DNA of 64,000 bases, taken from Paraburkholderia caledonica NBRC 102488 (GTDB taxonomy: Bacteria > Pseudomonadota > Gammaproteobacteria > Burkholderiales > Burkholderiaceae). Numbering within the stretch: the first letter of the stretch is position 1; each line of letters starts with the position of its first letter. Positions 51,863-62,525 of this stretch are shown here, piece after piece. The DNA lies in contig NZ_BAYE01000018.1 in NCBI RefSeq assembly GCF_000685095.1, positions 62,001 to 126,000 of the forward strand, read 5' to 3'. The notes below the pieces were generated by a model that saw nothing but the letters and a program-made list of their open reading frames with translations, was not told where the DNA came from and made no database searches. Position numbers and translations under genes: made by a program.

Positions 51863-53470
51863 ATGAATCTGGTTTTGCGCAATGCGCTGGCAGCGGTCGC
51901 GGTGGCATCCGCGCTGACGTTTTCCTTCTCGATGACAGGCAGCGCGCTCGCGGCGACGCCGAAAGACATGCTTGTCATGGCCACGACGCTCGACGAATTT
52001 TCGACGCTCGATCCCGGCGAGGTCTACGAGCTGGTGCCGGAAGAATATGTCGCGAACACCTATGACCGCCTGGTACGGGTCGACCTGAAAGACCCATCGA
52101 AATTCAACGGGGACGCCGCGCAATCCTGGACCGTGAGCCCCGACGGACTCACATTCACCTTCAAGATCCGCTCCGGTCTCAAGTTTCACTCCGGCAACCC
52201 TCTGACGGCCGATGACGTCGCATGGTCGATTCAGCGCTGCGTGCTTCTCGACAAAGGCGCTGCCGCCGTGCTGCAGGGCATCGGGCTCACCAAAGAGAAC
52301 GCGCTCGACAAGGTCAAAAAGATCGACGATTCAACGGTCAGCATCACGACCGATCAGAAGTACGCGCCGACCTTCGTGCTGAACGTTCTGGGCGCGTGGC
52401 CCGCTTCCGTGCTCGATAAAAAACTGCTGATGTCCCATCAGAAAGGCAATGACTTCGGCAACGAATGGCTGCGCACGAACGAGGCCGGATCGGGCGCTTA
52501 CAAGCTGGTCAAATGGACCGCCAACGACAGCATCATCCTGCAGAAATACGACGATTACCGCGTGCCGCTCGCCATGAAGCGCATCGTGCTGCGACATGTT
52601 CCTGAAGCATCGAGCCAGCGCCTGCTACTCGAAAATGGCGATGCCGACGTCGCGCGCAATCTGAGCCCCGACGACCTCGCTGCATTGACGAAGTCGAACA
52701 AAGCGCACGTGACGGCCGTGCCGCAAGCCACGTTGCTGTATCTCGGTTTGAACGTGAAGAACCCCAATCTCGCGAAGCCCGAAGTGCAGGAAGCAATGAA
52801 GTGGCTGATCGATTACAACGGCATTCAGACGAACGTGGTGAAGACGACCTATAAGGTTCATCAAACGTTTCTGCCAGAAGGCTTTCTCGGCGCGCTCAAT
52901 AGCAATCCCTATCACCAGGACGTCGCAAAGGCAAAGGCGCTGCTCGCCAAAGCTGGCTTGCCGAACGGCTTCAACGTGTCCATGGACGTGCGTAGCGCCT
53001 ATCCGTACAACGAGATCGCGCAGGCGGTGCAAGCCAATCTGGCTCAAGGCGGAATCAAGGTCGACATTATCCCCGGCGATAACAAGCAGACGCTCGCCAA
53101 GTATCGCGCGCGCCAGCATGACATCTACATCGGCGAATGGTCTGCCGACTACATCGACCCGCACAGCAATGCGCAGGGCTTCGCGTGGAACCCGGACAAC
53201 TCCGACAAGTCCTCGTACAAGATGCTCGCATGGCGCAATTCGTGGGACATCGCCGGTCTGACGAAAGAGACCAATGCGGCGCTCGCCGAATCGTCCACTG
53301 CAAAACGCGCGCAGCTCTATCAGGCGATGCAGAAGGAAATGCTCGCGCAGTCGCCGTTCGTCATCATGTTCCAGCAGGTATCGCAGGTAGCGATGCGGCC
53401 CGGCGTGTCGGGGCTCGAAGTTGGGCCGATCAACGACCTGGTGTCGTACCTGCACGTGAAGAAACAGTAA
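51863..53470 (+). CDS. ddpA: Dipeptide ABC transporter binding protein
   Basis: A 535-residue periplasmic protein of the DppA/OppA family (SBP family 5) with a signal peptide (VAVASALTFSFSMTGSALA) and the family motif LTFTFKIRSGLKFHSGNPLTADDVAWSIQR split over residues 95-125; LYLGLNVKNPNLAKPEVQEAM and KAKALLAKAGLPNGF also match. It captures the dipeptide for DdpBCDF. GGAGC lies 5 bases before the ATG. The order ddpX-A-B-C-D-F equals that of E. coli. Confidence 0.9.
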   Translation: MNLVLRNALAAVAVASALTFSFSMTGSALAATPKDMLVMATTLDEFSTLDPGEVYELVPEEYVANTYDRLVRVDLKDPSKFNGDAAQSWTVSPDGLTFTFKIRSGLKFHSGNPLTADDVAWSIQRCVLLDKGAAAVLQGIGLTKENALDKVKKIDDSTVSITTDQKYAPTFVLNVLGAWPASVLDKKLLMSHQKGNDFGNEWLRTNEAGSGAYKLVKWTANDSIILQKYDDYRVPLAMKRIVLRHVPEASSQRLLLENGDADVARNLSPDDLAALTKSNKAHVTAVPQATLLYLGLNVKNPNLAKPEVQEAMKWLIDYNGIQTNVVKTTYKVHQTFLPEGFLGALNSNPYHQDVAKAKALLAKAGLPNGFNVSMDVRSAYPYNEIAQAVQANLAQGGIKVDIIPGDNKQTLAKYRARQHDIYIGEWSADYIDPHSNAQGFAWNPDNSDKSSYKMLAWRNSWDIAGLTKETNAALAESSTAKRAQLYQAMQKEMLAQSPFVIMFQQVSQVAMRPGVSGLEVGPINDLVSYLHVKKQ

Positions 53471-53491
53471 TCGCCCGGCGGCGTCCGAACC

Positions 53492-54562
53492 ATGTCGACA
53501 ACGTTGACTCCTATCGACCGCATTCGCGCAGCGTCCGCGCGCCGCTCGAGCGTGCGCTGGACGCTGCGCCTGTTGCGCTGGGCACTGACGCTCGCCATAA
53601 CCTTCACGGGTCTGCTCGCTGTAACGTTCGTGATCGGCCGCAAGGTGCCGATCGACCCGGTACTCGCGATACTCGGAGATCGTGCGTCGGCCGCCGCCTA
53701 TGCGGCCGCGCGCATCCAGCTGGGTCTGGACAAGCCTCTTGTCGAGCAATTTCTGATCTACGTGAATGCGGTATTGCACGGCAACCTTGGCATGTCGTTA
53801 CTGACAGCCAATCCGGTGCTCGACGACATCCGGCGCGTGTTTCCCGCCACGCTCGAACTGGCCACCCTCGCGACCATCGCCGGCGTGCTGGTCGGCGTGC
53901 CGCTCGGCGTCGTGGCCGCGACGCGTCATAACCGCTGGATCGATCACGTTGCGCGCTTCGTGGGTCTCATCGGCAGCTCGGTGCCTGTTTTCTGGCTCGG
54001 GCTGATGGGGCTATTGCTGTTCTATGCAAAGCTGCATTGGGTGTCGGGTCCTGGGAGATTAGACCCGGTGTTCGACGGCATGGTGGAGCCGCGCACAGGC
54101 AGCCTGCTAGTCGATTCGCTGATGGCCGGCGAATGGGATGTGTTCTTCAATGCCATCTCGCACGTCGCGTTGCCCGCGGCGATACTCGGCTATTACTCCG
54201 TCGCGTATTTGAGCCGGATGACGCGCTCGTTCATGCTCGATCAATTGAACCAGGAGTACATCACCACGGCGCGCGCGAAAGGCGTGCCCGAGCGGCGCGT
54301 CGTGTGGGTGCACGCCTTCGGCAATATCGCCGTGCCGCTGCTCACGGTGATCGCGCTCTCGTACAGCTTCCTGCTGGAGGGCTCGGTGTTGACCGAGATC
54401 GTATTCGCGTGGCCCGGCATCGGGTCGTATCTGACTGGTGCATTGCTCAATGCCGACATGAACGCCGTGCTCGGCAGCACGCTTGTGATAGGTGCCACTT
54501 TCATCGCGTTGAATCTGCTCACCGACGCGCTCTATCGCGTGTTCGATCCACGCGCCCGCTGA
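53492..54562 (+). CDS. ddpB: Dipeptide ABC transporter permease 1
   Basis: A 356-residue DppB-type permease with six membrane helices (about residues 30-55, 125-150, 160-185, 220-240, 275-300, 320-345). The EAA loop is LNQEYITTARAKGVPERRVVWVHAF near residue 250, where the ATPases dock. ARIQLGLDKPLVEQFLIYVNAVLHGNLGMSL near residue 75 is the standard DppB front segment. It forms the pore with DdpC. Confidence 0.92.
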   Translation: MSTTLTPIDRIRAASARRSSVRWTLRLLRWALTLAITFTGLLAVTFVIGRKVPIDPVLAILGDRASAAAYAAARIQLGLDKPLVEQFLIYVNAVLHGNLGMSLLTANPVLDDIRRVFPATLELATLATIAGVLVGVPLGVVAATRHNRWIDHVARFVGLIGSSVPVFWLGLMGLLLFYAKLHWVSGPGRLDPVFDGMVEPRTGSLLVDSLMAGEWDVFFNAISHVALPAAILGYYSVAYLSRMTRSFMLDQLNQEYITTARAKGVPERRVVWVHAFGNIAVPLLTVIALSYSFLLEGSVLTEIVFAWPGIGSYLTGALLNADMNAVLGSTLVIGATFIALNLLTDALYRVFDPRAR

Positions 54563-54619
54563 TGCAACGGAGACTTTCGACGTGCGTCATCCCTTAAACG
54601 TTCGACGCAGGACTGGCCG

Positions 54620-55534
54620 ATGAATGCCGCGCTCCTAACGTGGAAGCAATGGCTGCTCACCGACACGCCCGCGTCGCGCAAACAGGCAGCGTTGGGCCTC
54701 GCCTATCGACGCTGGCGGCGTTTCGCGGGCAATCCGCTTTCGGTATTCGGTTTTGCGATCCTGATGGTGCTGGTGATCGTCGCGATCATCGGACCGTGGA
54801 TCGCGCCGCATGATCCTTTGCGTCAGGTGCTGTCGGACCGCCTCCTGCCGCCGGGCTCGCCATCGCACTGGCTCGGCACCGACCAGCTTGGGCGCGATAT
54901 TCTTTCGCGCATCATTTACGGCTCGCGCCTCACTTTGTCGATAGCCATACTCGTGGTCGTCGTGGTGGTGCCGATTGGCCTCATGATAGGCACGACAGCG
55001 GGCTTCTTCGGAGGCTGGGTGGATAACGTGCTGATGCGCATAACCGACATCGCGCTGGCGTTTCCGAAAATCGTGCTCGCGCTCGCCTTCGCCGCAGCGC
55101 TGGGGCCCGGTGTGATCAATGCCGTGATCGCAATCTCCATCACGGCGTGGCCCGCATATGCACGTCTCGCTCGCGCCGAAACCTTGAGGCTCGTGCAGGC
55201 CGATTTCATTCAGGTTGCACGTCTGCAAGGCGCGTCGAATCTGCGCATCCTGCTGCGCTACGTGGTGCCGCTATGCATGTCGTCCGTGATCGTGCGGGCG
55301 ACGCTCGACATGGCTGGCATCATTCTCACGGTCGCGGGTCTCGGCTTTCTTGGGCTTGGCGCGCAACCGCCGAGTCCCGAATGGGGCTTCATGGTCGCCT
55401 CCGGGCGCAACGTGTTGCTCGATTCATGGTGGGTCGCCACAATACCGGGCTTCGCGATTCTGCTCGTAAGCCTCGCGTTCAACCTGCTCGGCGACGGGCT
55501 GCGCGACGTGTTCGATCCGCGTCATGGAGACTGA
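54620..55534 (+). CDS. ddpC: Dipeptide ABC transporter permease 2
   Basis: A 304-residue DppC-type permease. It starts with a cytoplasmic segment (YRRWRRFAGNPLSVFGFAIL), then HWLGTDQLGRDILSRIIYGSRLTLSIAI, the DppC signature split over residues 75-105, and the EAA loop ETLRLVQADFIQVARLQGASNLRI near residue 190. Five or six membrane helices. The last codons overlap the reading upstream of ddpD; the ddpD ATG is 1 base past this stop. Confidence 0.92.
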   Translation: MNAALLTWKQWLLTDTPASRKQAALGLAYRRWRRFAGNPLSVFGFAILMVLVIVAIIGPWIAPHDPLRQVLSDRLLPPGSPSHWLGTDQLGRDILSRIIYGSRLTLSIAILVVVVVVPIGLMIGTTAGFFGGWVDNVLMRITDIALAFPKIVLALAFAAALGPGVINAVIAISITAWPAYARLARAETLRLVQADFIQVARLQGASNLRILLRYVVPLCMSSVIVRATLDMAGIILTVAGLGFLGLGAQPPSPEWGFMVASGRNVLLDSWWVATIPGFAILLVSLAFNLLGDGLRDVFDPRHGD

Positions 55535-55535
55535 C

Positions 55536-56426
55536 ATGCACACCAGCGAAGCGGCCCATCCGCTGTGTGAAATCGACGACCTGCGCATCGCGTTTCGCGC
55601 GCATGACGGCACGCTGAACGAAGCGGTACGCGGTCTCTCGCTCACGTTGAAAAAGGGTGAGCGACTCGGCATTGTCGGCGAATCGGGCTCGGGCAAATCG
55701 CTCACAGGCCGCGCGCTGCTCGGCTTGTTGCCGCCCGCCGCACATTGCACCGCCAAAAGTCTACGCTTTGACGGCCAGGACATGCTGGCGATGCCGGCCC
55801 ACAAACGCCGTCGCTTTTGCGGCTCGCAAATGGGGATGATTCTGCAAGACCCGAAGTATTCGCTTAACCCGGTCATGACCGTCGAGCAGCAGATGCGCGA
55901 AGCATTCGCGCTGCGTGATCCAAAGCTTGGCCGTCGTGAAATGCGGGCAAAGGTCGTCGGGGCGCTCGAGTCCGTGCATATTCGCAACCCCGAACGCGTC
56001 GCCCGCTCGTATCCACATGAGTTGTCAGGCGGCATGGGGCAACGCGTGATGATCGCGATGATGGTCTCGACCGGTCCACGCCTGCTGATCGCAGATGAAC
56101 CGACGAGCGCGCTCGACGTGCTGGTCTCCATGCAGGTGCTGGCCGTGCTCGATGAACTCATCGAAAAACATCAGACCGGCCTCATTTTCATTAGTCACGA
56201 CTTGCCGCTCGTCATGTCGTTCTGCGATCGCGTGGTGGTGATGTACGCCGGTCGCGTCATTGAAACCTGCGCGGCGCGCGATCTGGTCAATGCCCAACAT
56301 CCGTACACCCGCGGGCTGCTTGCCGCGAACCCGCCGCTTGTGGATCCGCCCGTCGAGTTGCCCGTGCTCTCGCGCGACTCGGCATGGCTCAACGACTTGG
56401 GCGAACAGCAAGGAGCGTCGTTATGA
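55536..56426 (+). CDS. ddpD: Dipeptide ABC transporter ATP-binding protein D
   Basis: A 296-residue ABC ATPase: Walker A GESGSGKSLTGRALLG near residue 45, signature LSGGMGQRVMIAMM near residue 165, Walker B LLIADEPTSALDV near residue 185, H-loop ISHDLPLV. The C-terminal extension HPYTRGLLAANPPLVDPP is the DppD-type oligopeptide ATPase tail. The ATG at 55536 has GGAG 6 bases upstream; an in-frame ATG four codons earlier overlaps ddpC. It overlaps ddpF by 4 bases. Confidence 0.92.
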   Translation: MHTSEAAHPLCEIDDLRIAFRAHDGTLNEAVRGLSLTLKKGERLGIVGESGSGKSLTGRALLGLLPPAAHCTAKSLRFDGQDMLAMPAHKRRRFCGSQMGMILQDPKYSLNPVMTVEQQMREAFALRDPKLGRREMRAKVVGALESVHIRNPERVARSYPHELSGGMGQRVMIAMMVSTGPRLLIADEPTSALDVLVSMQVLAVLDELIEKHQTGLIFISHDLPLVMSFCDRVVVMYAGRVIETCAARDLVNAQHPYTRGLLAANPPLVDPPVELPVLSRDSAWLNDLGEQQGASL

Positions 56427-57190
56427 TTCGCGTCGATGCACTGACCGTTCGCTTCAAAACGGCCACGGGACTCGTCGATGCGGTTCGCGGCGCAAGCTTT
56501 CATGTCGCGGCAGGCGAGGTATTCGGTCTGGTAGGCGAATCGGGCTCCGGCAAGTCGACTATTCTTCGCGCGCTGAGCGGACTCACACCCGTTGCAGAGG
56601 GGTCCCTGCATATCGCCGGTTCGGATCGCGACATGCGCAGGCGCGATGTACAGATGGTGTTTCAGGATCCATATGGTTCGCTGCATCCGCGCTTCACCGT
56701 CGATCAGACGCTGCGCGAGCCGCTACGTATCAACGGCATTGGCGATCACGAAGCGAGAATCGTGAACGCGCTGCGCGAAGTAGGCCTAAATCCGTCTTTT
56801 CGCTTTCGCTACCCGCATCAACTGTCGGGCGGGCAACGGCAGCGGGTGGCGATCGCGCGAGCGTTGATCGTCGAGCCGCGCATCGTGCTGCTGGATGAAC
56901 CGACGTCCGCGCTCGACGTCTCGGTGCAAGCCGAAATTCTCAACCTGTTAAAGCGCCTGCATCACGAGCGCAATCTGACGATGATCCTCGTCAGTCACAA
57001 TCTCGCCGTGGTCGGCTTTCTGTGCTCGCGCGTGGCGATCATGCGCAATGGGGAGATCGTCGAAGAGCTCCCTATAGAAAGCATTCGAGCGCGAAAGGTC
57101 GAGAGCGAGTACTCGCGCAGCCTGCTGCTCGCGACAGGCGGTTATCAGCGTAAGGTCGCGGAAGCATTCGGCGTGGACGCGTCGTTATGA
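56423..57190 (+). CDS. ddpF: Dipeptide ABC transporter ATP-binding protein F
   Basis: A 255-residue ABC ATPase: Walker A GESGSGKSTILRALSG near residue 42, DVQMVFQDPYGSLHPRFTVDQ (Q-loop) near residue 82, signature LSGGQRQRVAIARAL near residue 145, Walker B IVLLDEPTSALDVS. It pairs with DdpD to power the DdpBC pore. AAGGAG lies 7 bases before the ATG, which shares ATGA with the ddpD stop. It ends the operon, 25 bases before the convergent GntR gene. Confidence 0.92.
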   Translation: MIRVDALTVRFKTATGLVDAVRGASFHVAAGEVFGLVGESGSGKSTILRALSGLTPVAEGSLHIAGSDRDMRRRDVQMVFQDPYGSLHPRFTVDQTLREPLRINGIGDHEARIVNALREVGLNPSFRFRYPHQLSGGQRQRVAIARALIVEPRIVLLDEPTSALDVSVQAEILNLLKRLHHERNLTMILVSHNLAVVGFLCSRVAIMRNGEIVEELPIESIRARKVESEYSRSLLLATGGYQRKVAEAFGVDASL

Positions 57191-57215
57191 AGCAGAAATC
57201 GCTCGCGTTCGCGGC

Positions 57216-58319
57216 TTACGCGATCCGCTGCATGTAACTAGGCAGATCCGGATCGGGCAGCACGGCGAGCACCTTCAAGCGCTGACGTGTGCGCGTTTCG
57301 CCATGTCGAAGGTGCACGGCGAGCGCCGTCGACGCCGCGGCGAACTCCCCGCGCAGCAGCAGTTCGATCACGGTCCGGTGCTCCGTGAGCGTGCTCATCT
57401 CCGGATGCAGCCGGAACGCATCGTAGAAAGCGTGATTCACGATCAGCGGCATATGCGCCTGGCTGATCGTCGCGAGCAACTTGCGGTTCGGCGCACCGCT
57501 CAGGAACGTATCGTGCAGCGTGACTTCCAGGTGGTACAGCGTGCTTGCATCGACTGAATCCGGGTCTTTTATCGCACGCTCGACGTCGCGCAGTGCTGCT
57601 TCGAGCTGGTCACGCGACAGTGATGGCGCGCTCGCCAGCAGTGCCGCCGGCTCAAGCAACGTGCGCAACTCGTAATCCTGCCGCACGGCGCGAGCGGTGA
57701 GCGGTCCACACAGCCAATGCGAGTACGCGGACTTCTCGACCAACCCGCGGTCACGCAACCGGTTGAGCGCTTCACGCACCGTTCCGCGACTCACGCCGAA
57801 GACTTCGGCCGCATTGCTTTCGTCGATACGAAAATGCCCGAACACGATGCCAAGCGAGATGGCGGCCTCTAGCGAATCGTAAATGCGCTCGCTGTTCGAA
57901 GGGATATCGAGCGGTTCGGAGGGGCGGTCGAAGCCCAGCGTGTCTTCGGAGATCGGCGCGCGCAGCGGCTCGGGTGCGCTGCCGTCCGCATTCGCCACGA
58001 GGTAGCCCCGTCCTTCGAAGGTGAGCAGCAGGCCGCCGGCGTGCAGCATCTCAAAGGCCTTTCTTACCGGCACACGACTCGTGCCGAAGATGCGCGCGAC
58101 CGGTCCTTCCAGCAGCACGAGTCCTGGCGCGATATTGCCGAGCGCAATGGCCGACTTGAGCCGGTCGTGAATCACGCGGTAGCGCAACCGGTTGTCGGCC
58201 TCGGGCGATACCTCCATGGAATCGTTCGGATGGACCGGGTCCACAGTCAGCGGCGCCGCCGGCCGATGCGCGGCTGGATGTGAGCGGGAAGATCGGGAAG
58301 CGCCTGCGCGTCTTGTCAT
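57216..58319 (-). CDS. GntR regulator with two tandem winged-helix domains and FCD
   Basis: A 367-residue regulator with an unusual layout. A first GntR winged helix (LRYRVIHDRLKSAIALGNIAPG to SRVPVRKAFEMLHAGGLL) is followed by a second complete one (SERIYDSLEAAISLGIVFGHFRI to SRGTVREALNRLRDRGLV), then an FCD effector domain with metal-type His residues (YHLEVTLHDTFL, AVHLRHGETR). Normal FadR-type regulators have one. It may bind a longer operator or recognise two. The start at 58319 is 20 bases after the preceding stop; another ATG at 58217 is possible. It is last in the leftward cluster, which it may control. Confidence 0.85.
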   Translation of the reverse strand: MTRRAGASRSSRSHPAAHRPAAPLTVDPVHPNDSMEVSPEADNRLRYRVIHDRLKSAIALGNIAPGLVLLEGPVARIFGTSRVPVRKAFEMLHAGGLLLTFEGRGYLVANADGSAPEPLRAPISEDTLGFDRPSEPLDIPSNSERIYDSLEAAISLGIVFGHFRIDESNAAEVFGVSRGTVREALNRLRDRGLVEKSAYSHWLCGPLTARAVRQDYELRTLLEPAALLASAPSLSRDQLEAALRDVERAIKDPDSVDASTLYHLEVTLHDTFLSGAPNRKLLATISQAHMPLIVNHAFYDAFRLHPEMSTLTEHRTVIELLLRGEFAAASTALAVHLRHGETRTRQRLKVLAVLPDPDLPSYMQRIA

Positions 58320-58338
58320 CGTCAAACGAACTTCGCCG

Positions 58339-59570
58339 TCAGGACCGCATGAACTCGGTCCAGCGGCGCACCAGGTAATTGTGCTCATCCATCACCGAAT
58401 CCCATACGGCGACCCGGCTCATACGCGCGACGTAGCTGCCCCCGTCCCGCATCTGACCCGCGGGCACGAGATGTTTGCTTATGGGACCGGGGAGATCGGC
58501 CGACGCGCCCGCACCATCGTACCAGTATGCCCATTCGTTGGCTTCCATATGTGCTCGCGAGCGCTCGGGGTTCGAAATGTAGAAGCCTTGCCGGGCGACT
58601 GTCGCGCCGGCCCAGCCCTCAAGCCACCAGTTCAGATACTCATAGGCGGCGTCGAGCACGCGACCATGCGCGAGCCGCGATATGCCGATGCCCCCGAACC
58701 ACGCCCGATACCCTTCACGTGGCCGCGCGAGCCTGAACTTGAGACCCGCGCGTTCCAGTTCGACGGTGGCGGGCGACCAGATGCTCTGAATCGCCACCTT
58801 GTTAGCGATCATGAGTTGCGCGGCTTCGGCGAAGCTCGACCAGAACCCTGCGAAATGCCCACGCCGCTTGAAGTCGATCAGAATCGCGATCAGCCCGTCG
58901 ATTTCCTCGATACTCAGATTGCCGATGTCGTCGAAGCGCATGAGCCCGCTGGCTTCGACGGCAAGCGCCGCATCGATGGCGCCGATCGCTGCATCCGCCT
59001 GCAGTGCGACGCGACCAGCGAGTTCGGGCGCGAGCAGCCAGGCCCAACTCTCTTCGCCTCCGGTGAGCGAAGCAGGCATGGCATCTTCCAGATAGACGAA
59101 GCTGTCCGCATTGTGCGTGAGCGGCAGCATGCTGATGCACTCGCTCGGCTTGCGGGCAAGCGAGCCGTCCGGCTGAACGTAGAGCCGGTCGGCAGGTGTG
59201 CAGCCCGCACCACTGAGCTTGCCCGTCGCATGCCGTGCGGGCGCCCGGCCGATGCGCCCCGTGCGCGGCAGCACGTTGACTTCGTCCCAGCGGCGAATGC
59301 GCGCAAGTTCTATGGGTTGCAGCGCATGAGTCGGCCACAGGCAATCGAGACTGTGGAACCACTGGTCGTAGAGCTCATAGCGGTCGGGATGCATCGCGCC
59401 GTCCCGCTGCACGGCGCCGCCATCCTGAACGATGAAGCGCAGCCGGATGCCCAGATCCTGCTCGGCTCGTTTGCGGATGTGCTCCTGAAGCGTAACGGTC
59501 GTGCCGAGCACGCGCAGTTCGACCCTGGATGGGTGCACGGCAGGGGCGGGCAAGCTCGGACGGGCGGATT

Positions 59571-59574
<4 letters not shown>
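58339..59574 (-). CDS. Solute-binding-fold protein without signal peptide
   Basis: A 411-residue protein with the look of an extracellular solute-binding protein family 1 (PotD-like): VELRVLGTTVTLQEHIRKRAEQDLGIRLRFIV at the N-terminus, and IGNLSIEEIDGLIAILIDFKRRGHFAGFWSSF plus YEYLNWWLEGWAGATVARQGFYISNP later. There is no hydrophobic N-terminus. The TTG at 59574 is chosen because it makes a 4-base TTGA overlap with the CobW stop; the longer ATG at 59610 has no support. If cytosolic, it could be a ligand sensor or carrier rather than a transport protein; if the start lies elsewhere a signal might be missed. Confidence 0.7.
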
Positions 59575-60640
<1,066 letters not shown>

Positions 60641-60644
<4 letters not shown>

Positions 60645-60940
60645 GGTTGCGCCTCGTCTTCCGCGAACATCGTGAGCGGGTCAAGCGGACGGCCGAGCAT
60701 GGTCTCGGCGGCTTTCCATATCTGCATGAAATCTTCGACGATCATCTGCGCGCCCGTCGGCGAATACAGCACGAACGATTGCCCGTGAAAATCCGCGAGC
60801 TTGAGCCGAAAGCTTTTGAGCACCCGGTTCGCATGCGCAACCTGCACATACCGCTGCCGGCGCGCGCTCACGCTTTCGCCTGCTGCCACGGTGTTGGACC
60901 AGTGACGCCCGCCGCCGAGCAATCCGCACATGCCGCACAT
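60641..60940 (-). CDS. Small CGMCG protein paired with CobW
   Basis: A 99-residue protein starting MCGMCGLLGGGRHWSN, with a CxxC at residues 2-5 and nothing else recognisable; the middle (FRLKLADFHGQSFVLYSPTGAQ) looks like a small beta domain. GGAGAG lies 5 bases before the ATG. It overlaps the CobW gene by 4 bases. From memory similar CG-x-CG small proteins sit beside CobW genes in Rhizobia and Burkholderia, so it may be a metal-relay or client partner; its function is unknown. Confidence 0.7.
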
Positions 60941-60956
60941 TTGCACTCTCCACCGT

Positions 60957-61715
60957 TTAAGGCATGACGTCGCCGGAATTCGGGCCGAGCGTCTGCCCGA
61001 CGAACAGATTGCCGCCCGGATCGGAGGCGAGCAGCACGGCAGTCGGTGCGACCTCGTCTGCACGGCCGAAGCGTCGCAACGGCAATTCCTTTGACTTCGC
61101 TTCCTTCCATGATGCGCTGATTCCATCCACGAGGGGCGTCTCGATCGGACCCGGCGCGATAGCGTTCACGAGCACGTTATCGGGAGCGGCTTCGAGCGCG
61201 AGAGACTTCGTAAAGCCGATCACGCCGGCTTTCGCCGCGGCATAGTGCGTGAGTTCGGCGCCGCCCTTAATGCCGAGTTGCGACGCCACGTTGATGATGC
61301 GGCCCCAGCGTTGCGCGGTCATTGACGGCAGCGCGCGCCGCGAGCAAAGGAAGACACTGCGCAAATCGACGCGCAGCATGTCGTCCCACATCTGGGTGGT
61401 GAGATCGATACAGCGCGCCTGCGTCAGCATGCCCGCGTTGTTGACGAGGATGTCGATACCGCCATAAGCCGCGATGCAGCGATCGACGATGCCGTGCGCG
61501 CCCGTCTCTTCGCCCACATCGGCGACGACAGTTTGAACCTGTACGCCGCTTGCACGGCAGGCGTCGGCATGAGCGGCGAGCCGCGCTTCGTTGAGGTCGG
61601 CGAGCACGAGGCGCGCGCCGGCCTGTGCATAAGCGAGCGCAATGGCGGCGCCGATGCCGCTCGCCGCACCCGTGACGACCGCGCGGCGGCCGTCGAGTGA
61701 GAACATTGATGCCAT
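60957..61715 (-). CDS. Short-chain dehydrogenase/reductase
   Basis: A 252-residue classical SDR: TGAASGIGAAIALAYAQAG nucleotide loop, NNAGM near residue 90, catalytic Ser in NVASQLGIKG and YAAAK (Tyr-x-x-x-Lys) near residue 152. Asp at the end of strand 2 (LVLADLN) predicts NAD rather than NADP. The substrate is unknown. It lies between another SDR and the CGMCG gene with gaps of 36 and 16 bases. Confidence 0.92.
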   Translation of the reverse strand: MASMFSLDGRRAVVTGAASGIGAAIALAYAQAGARLVLADLNEARLAAHADACRASGVQVQTVVADVGEETGAHGIVDRCIAAYGGIDILVNNAGMLTQARCIDLTTQMWDDMLRVDLRSVFLCSRRALPSMTAQRWGRIINVASQLGIKGGAELTHYAAAKAGVIGFTKSLALEAAPDNVLVNAIAPGPIETPLVDGISASWKEAKSKELPLRRFGRADEVAPTAVLLASDPGGNLFVGQTLGPNSGDVMP

Positions 61716-61751
61716 GTTGATGAGCGTCCTGTGTATGTCCTGAACGAAGGC

Positions 61752-62507
61752 CTAGCCGGGCCACCGCACGGTGAGACCGCCGTCCGCGATGATCGACTGC
61801 CCGGTAATGTATGAAGCGTCGTCGCTTGTCAGATAGCGGATCAGCGACGCGATCTCTTGCGGTCTGCCGACACGTCCGAGCGGAATGCCCTTGGCGGCCT
61901 CGCGCAGGCCGTCTGGGCCGAGCGAATTGACCGCGTCGAGCGATTGCGGCGTTTCGATGAGACCGGGAATCACGGCGTTACAGCGGATGTTGCGCGGCGC
62001 GAGTTCCATCGCGACGGCGCGGCACAATCCGGGCACGCCCGCTTTGGCCGCCGAGTAATGCGTATGGTTCTCCCATCCATACACTCCGCCGGCGATCGAC
62101 GACACCGCGACCATTGCGCCACCGTCCTGCATGTGGCGCGCTGCGGCGCGAAACGTGCGCATGACGCCGGACAGATCGACATTCAGCATTTGATGCCACT
62201 GCTCGTCGCTCATGTCCGTCAGCGGCGATGCGCGCAGCAGGCCCGCGTTGGCGACCGCGTAATCGATGCGGCCAAAGCGGTCCACTGCCGCGGCCGCGAA
62301 GGCCTCGACCTGATCCGCAGAGGTGACATCGACGGCCTGCATCAGACATTGGCCGCCCGCCTGCTCGACGGCCTGTACGGTCAACTGCGGGTCGTGCGGA
62401 TCGCCAGGAAAATACCCGCCGACCACGGCGACGCCGGCTTGGGCATACGCTACCGCGAGCGCCTGCCCGATGCCGCTCGCGGCGCCCGTTACTAAAGCTA
62501 CTTTCAC
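61752..62507 (-). CDS. Short-chain dehydrogenase/reductase
   Basis: A 251-residue classical SDR: TGAASGIGQALAVAYAQAG, NAGLLRAS, catalytic Ser in VAVSSIAGGVYGWENH and YSAAK near residue 155. The end of strand 2 reads VVGGYFPGD, without the NAD-specific Asp, so it may prefer NADP or be relaxed. It is distinct from the neighbouring SDR (not a recent duplicate) and probably acts on the same unknown pathway. It follows the MFS gene by 18 bases. Confidence 0.92.
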   Translation of the reverse strand: MKVALVTGAASGIGQALAVAYAQAGVAVVGGYFPGDPHDPQLTVQAVEQAGGQCLMQAVDVTSADQVEAFAAAAVDRFGRIDYAVANAGLLRASPLTDMSDEQWHQMLNVDLSGVMRTFRAAARHMQDGGAMVAVSSIAGGVYGWENHTHYSAAKAGVPGLCRAVAMELAPRNIRCNAVIPGLIETPQSLDAVNSLGPDGLREAAKGIPLGRVGRPQEIASLIRYLTSDDASYITGQSIIADGGLTVRWPG

Positions 62508-62525
62508 AGAGATTCTCCGGTCGGA

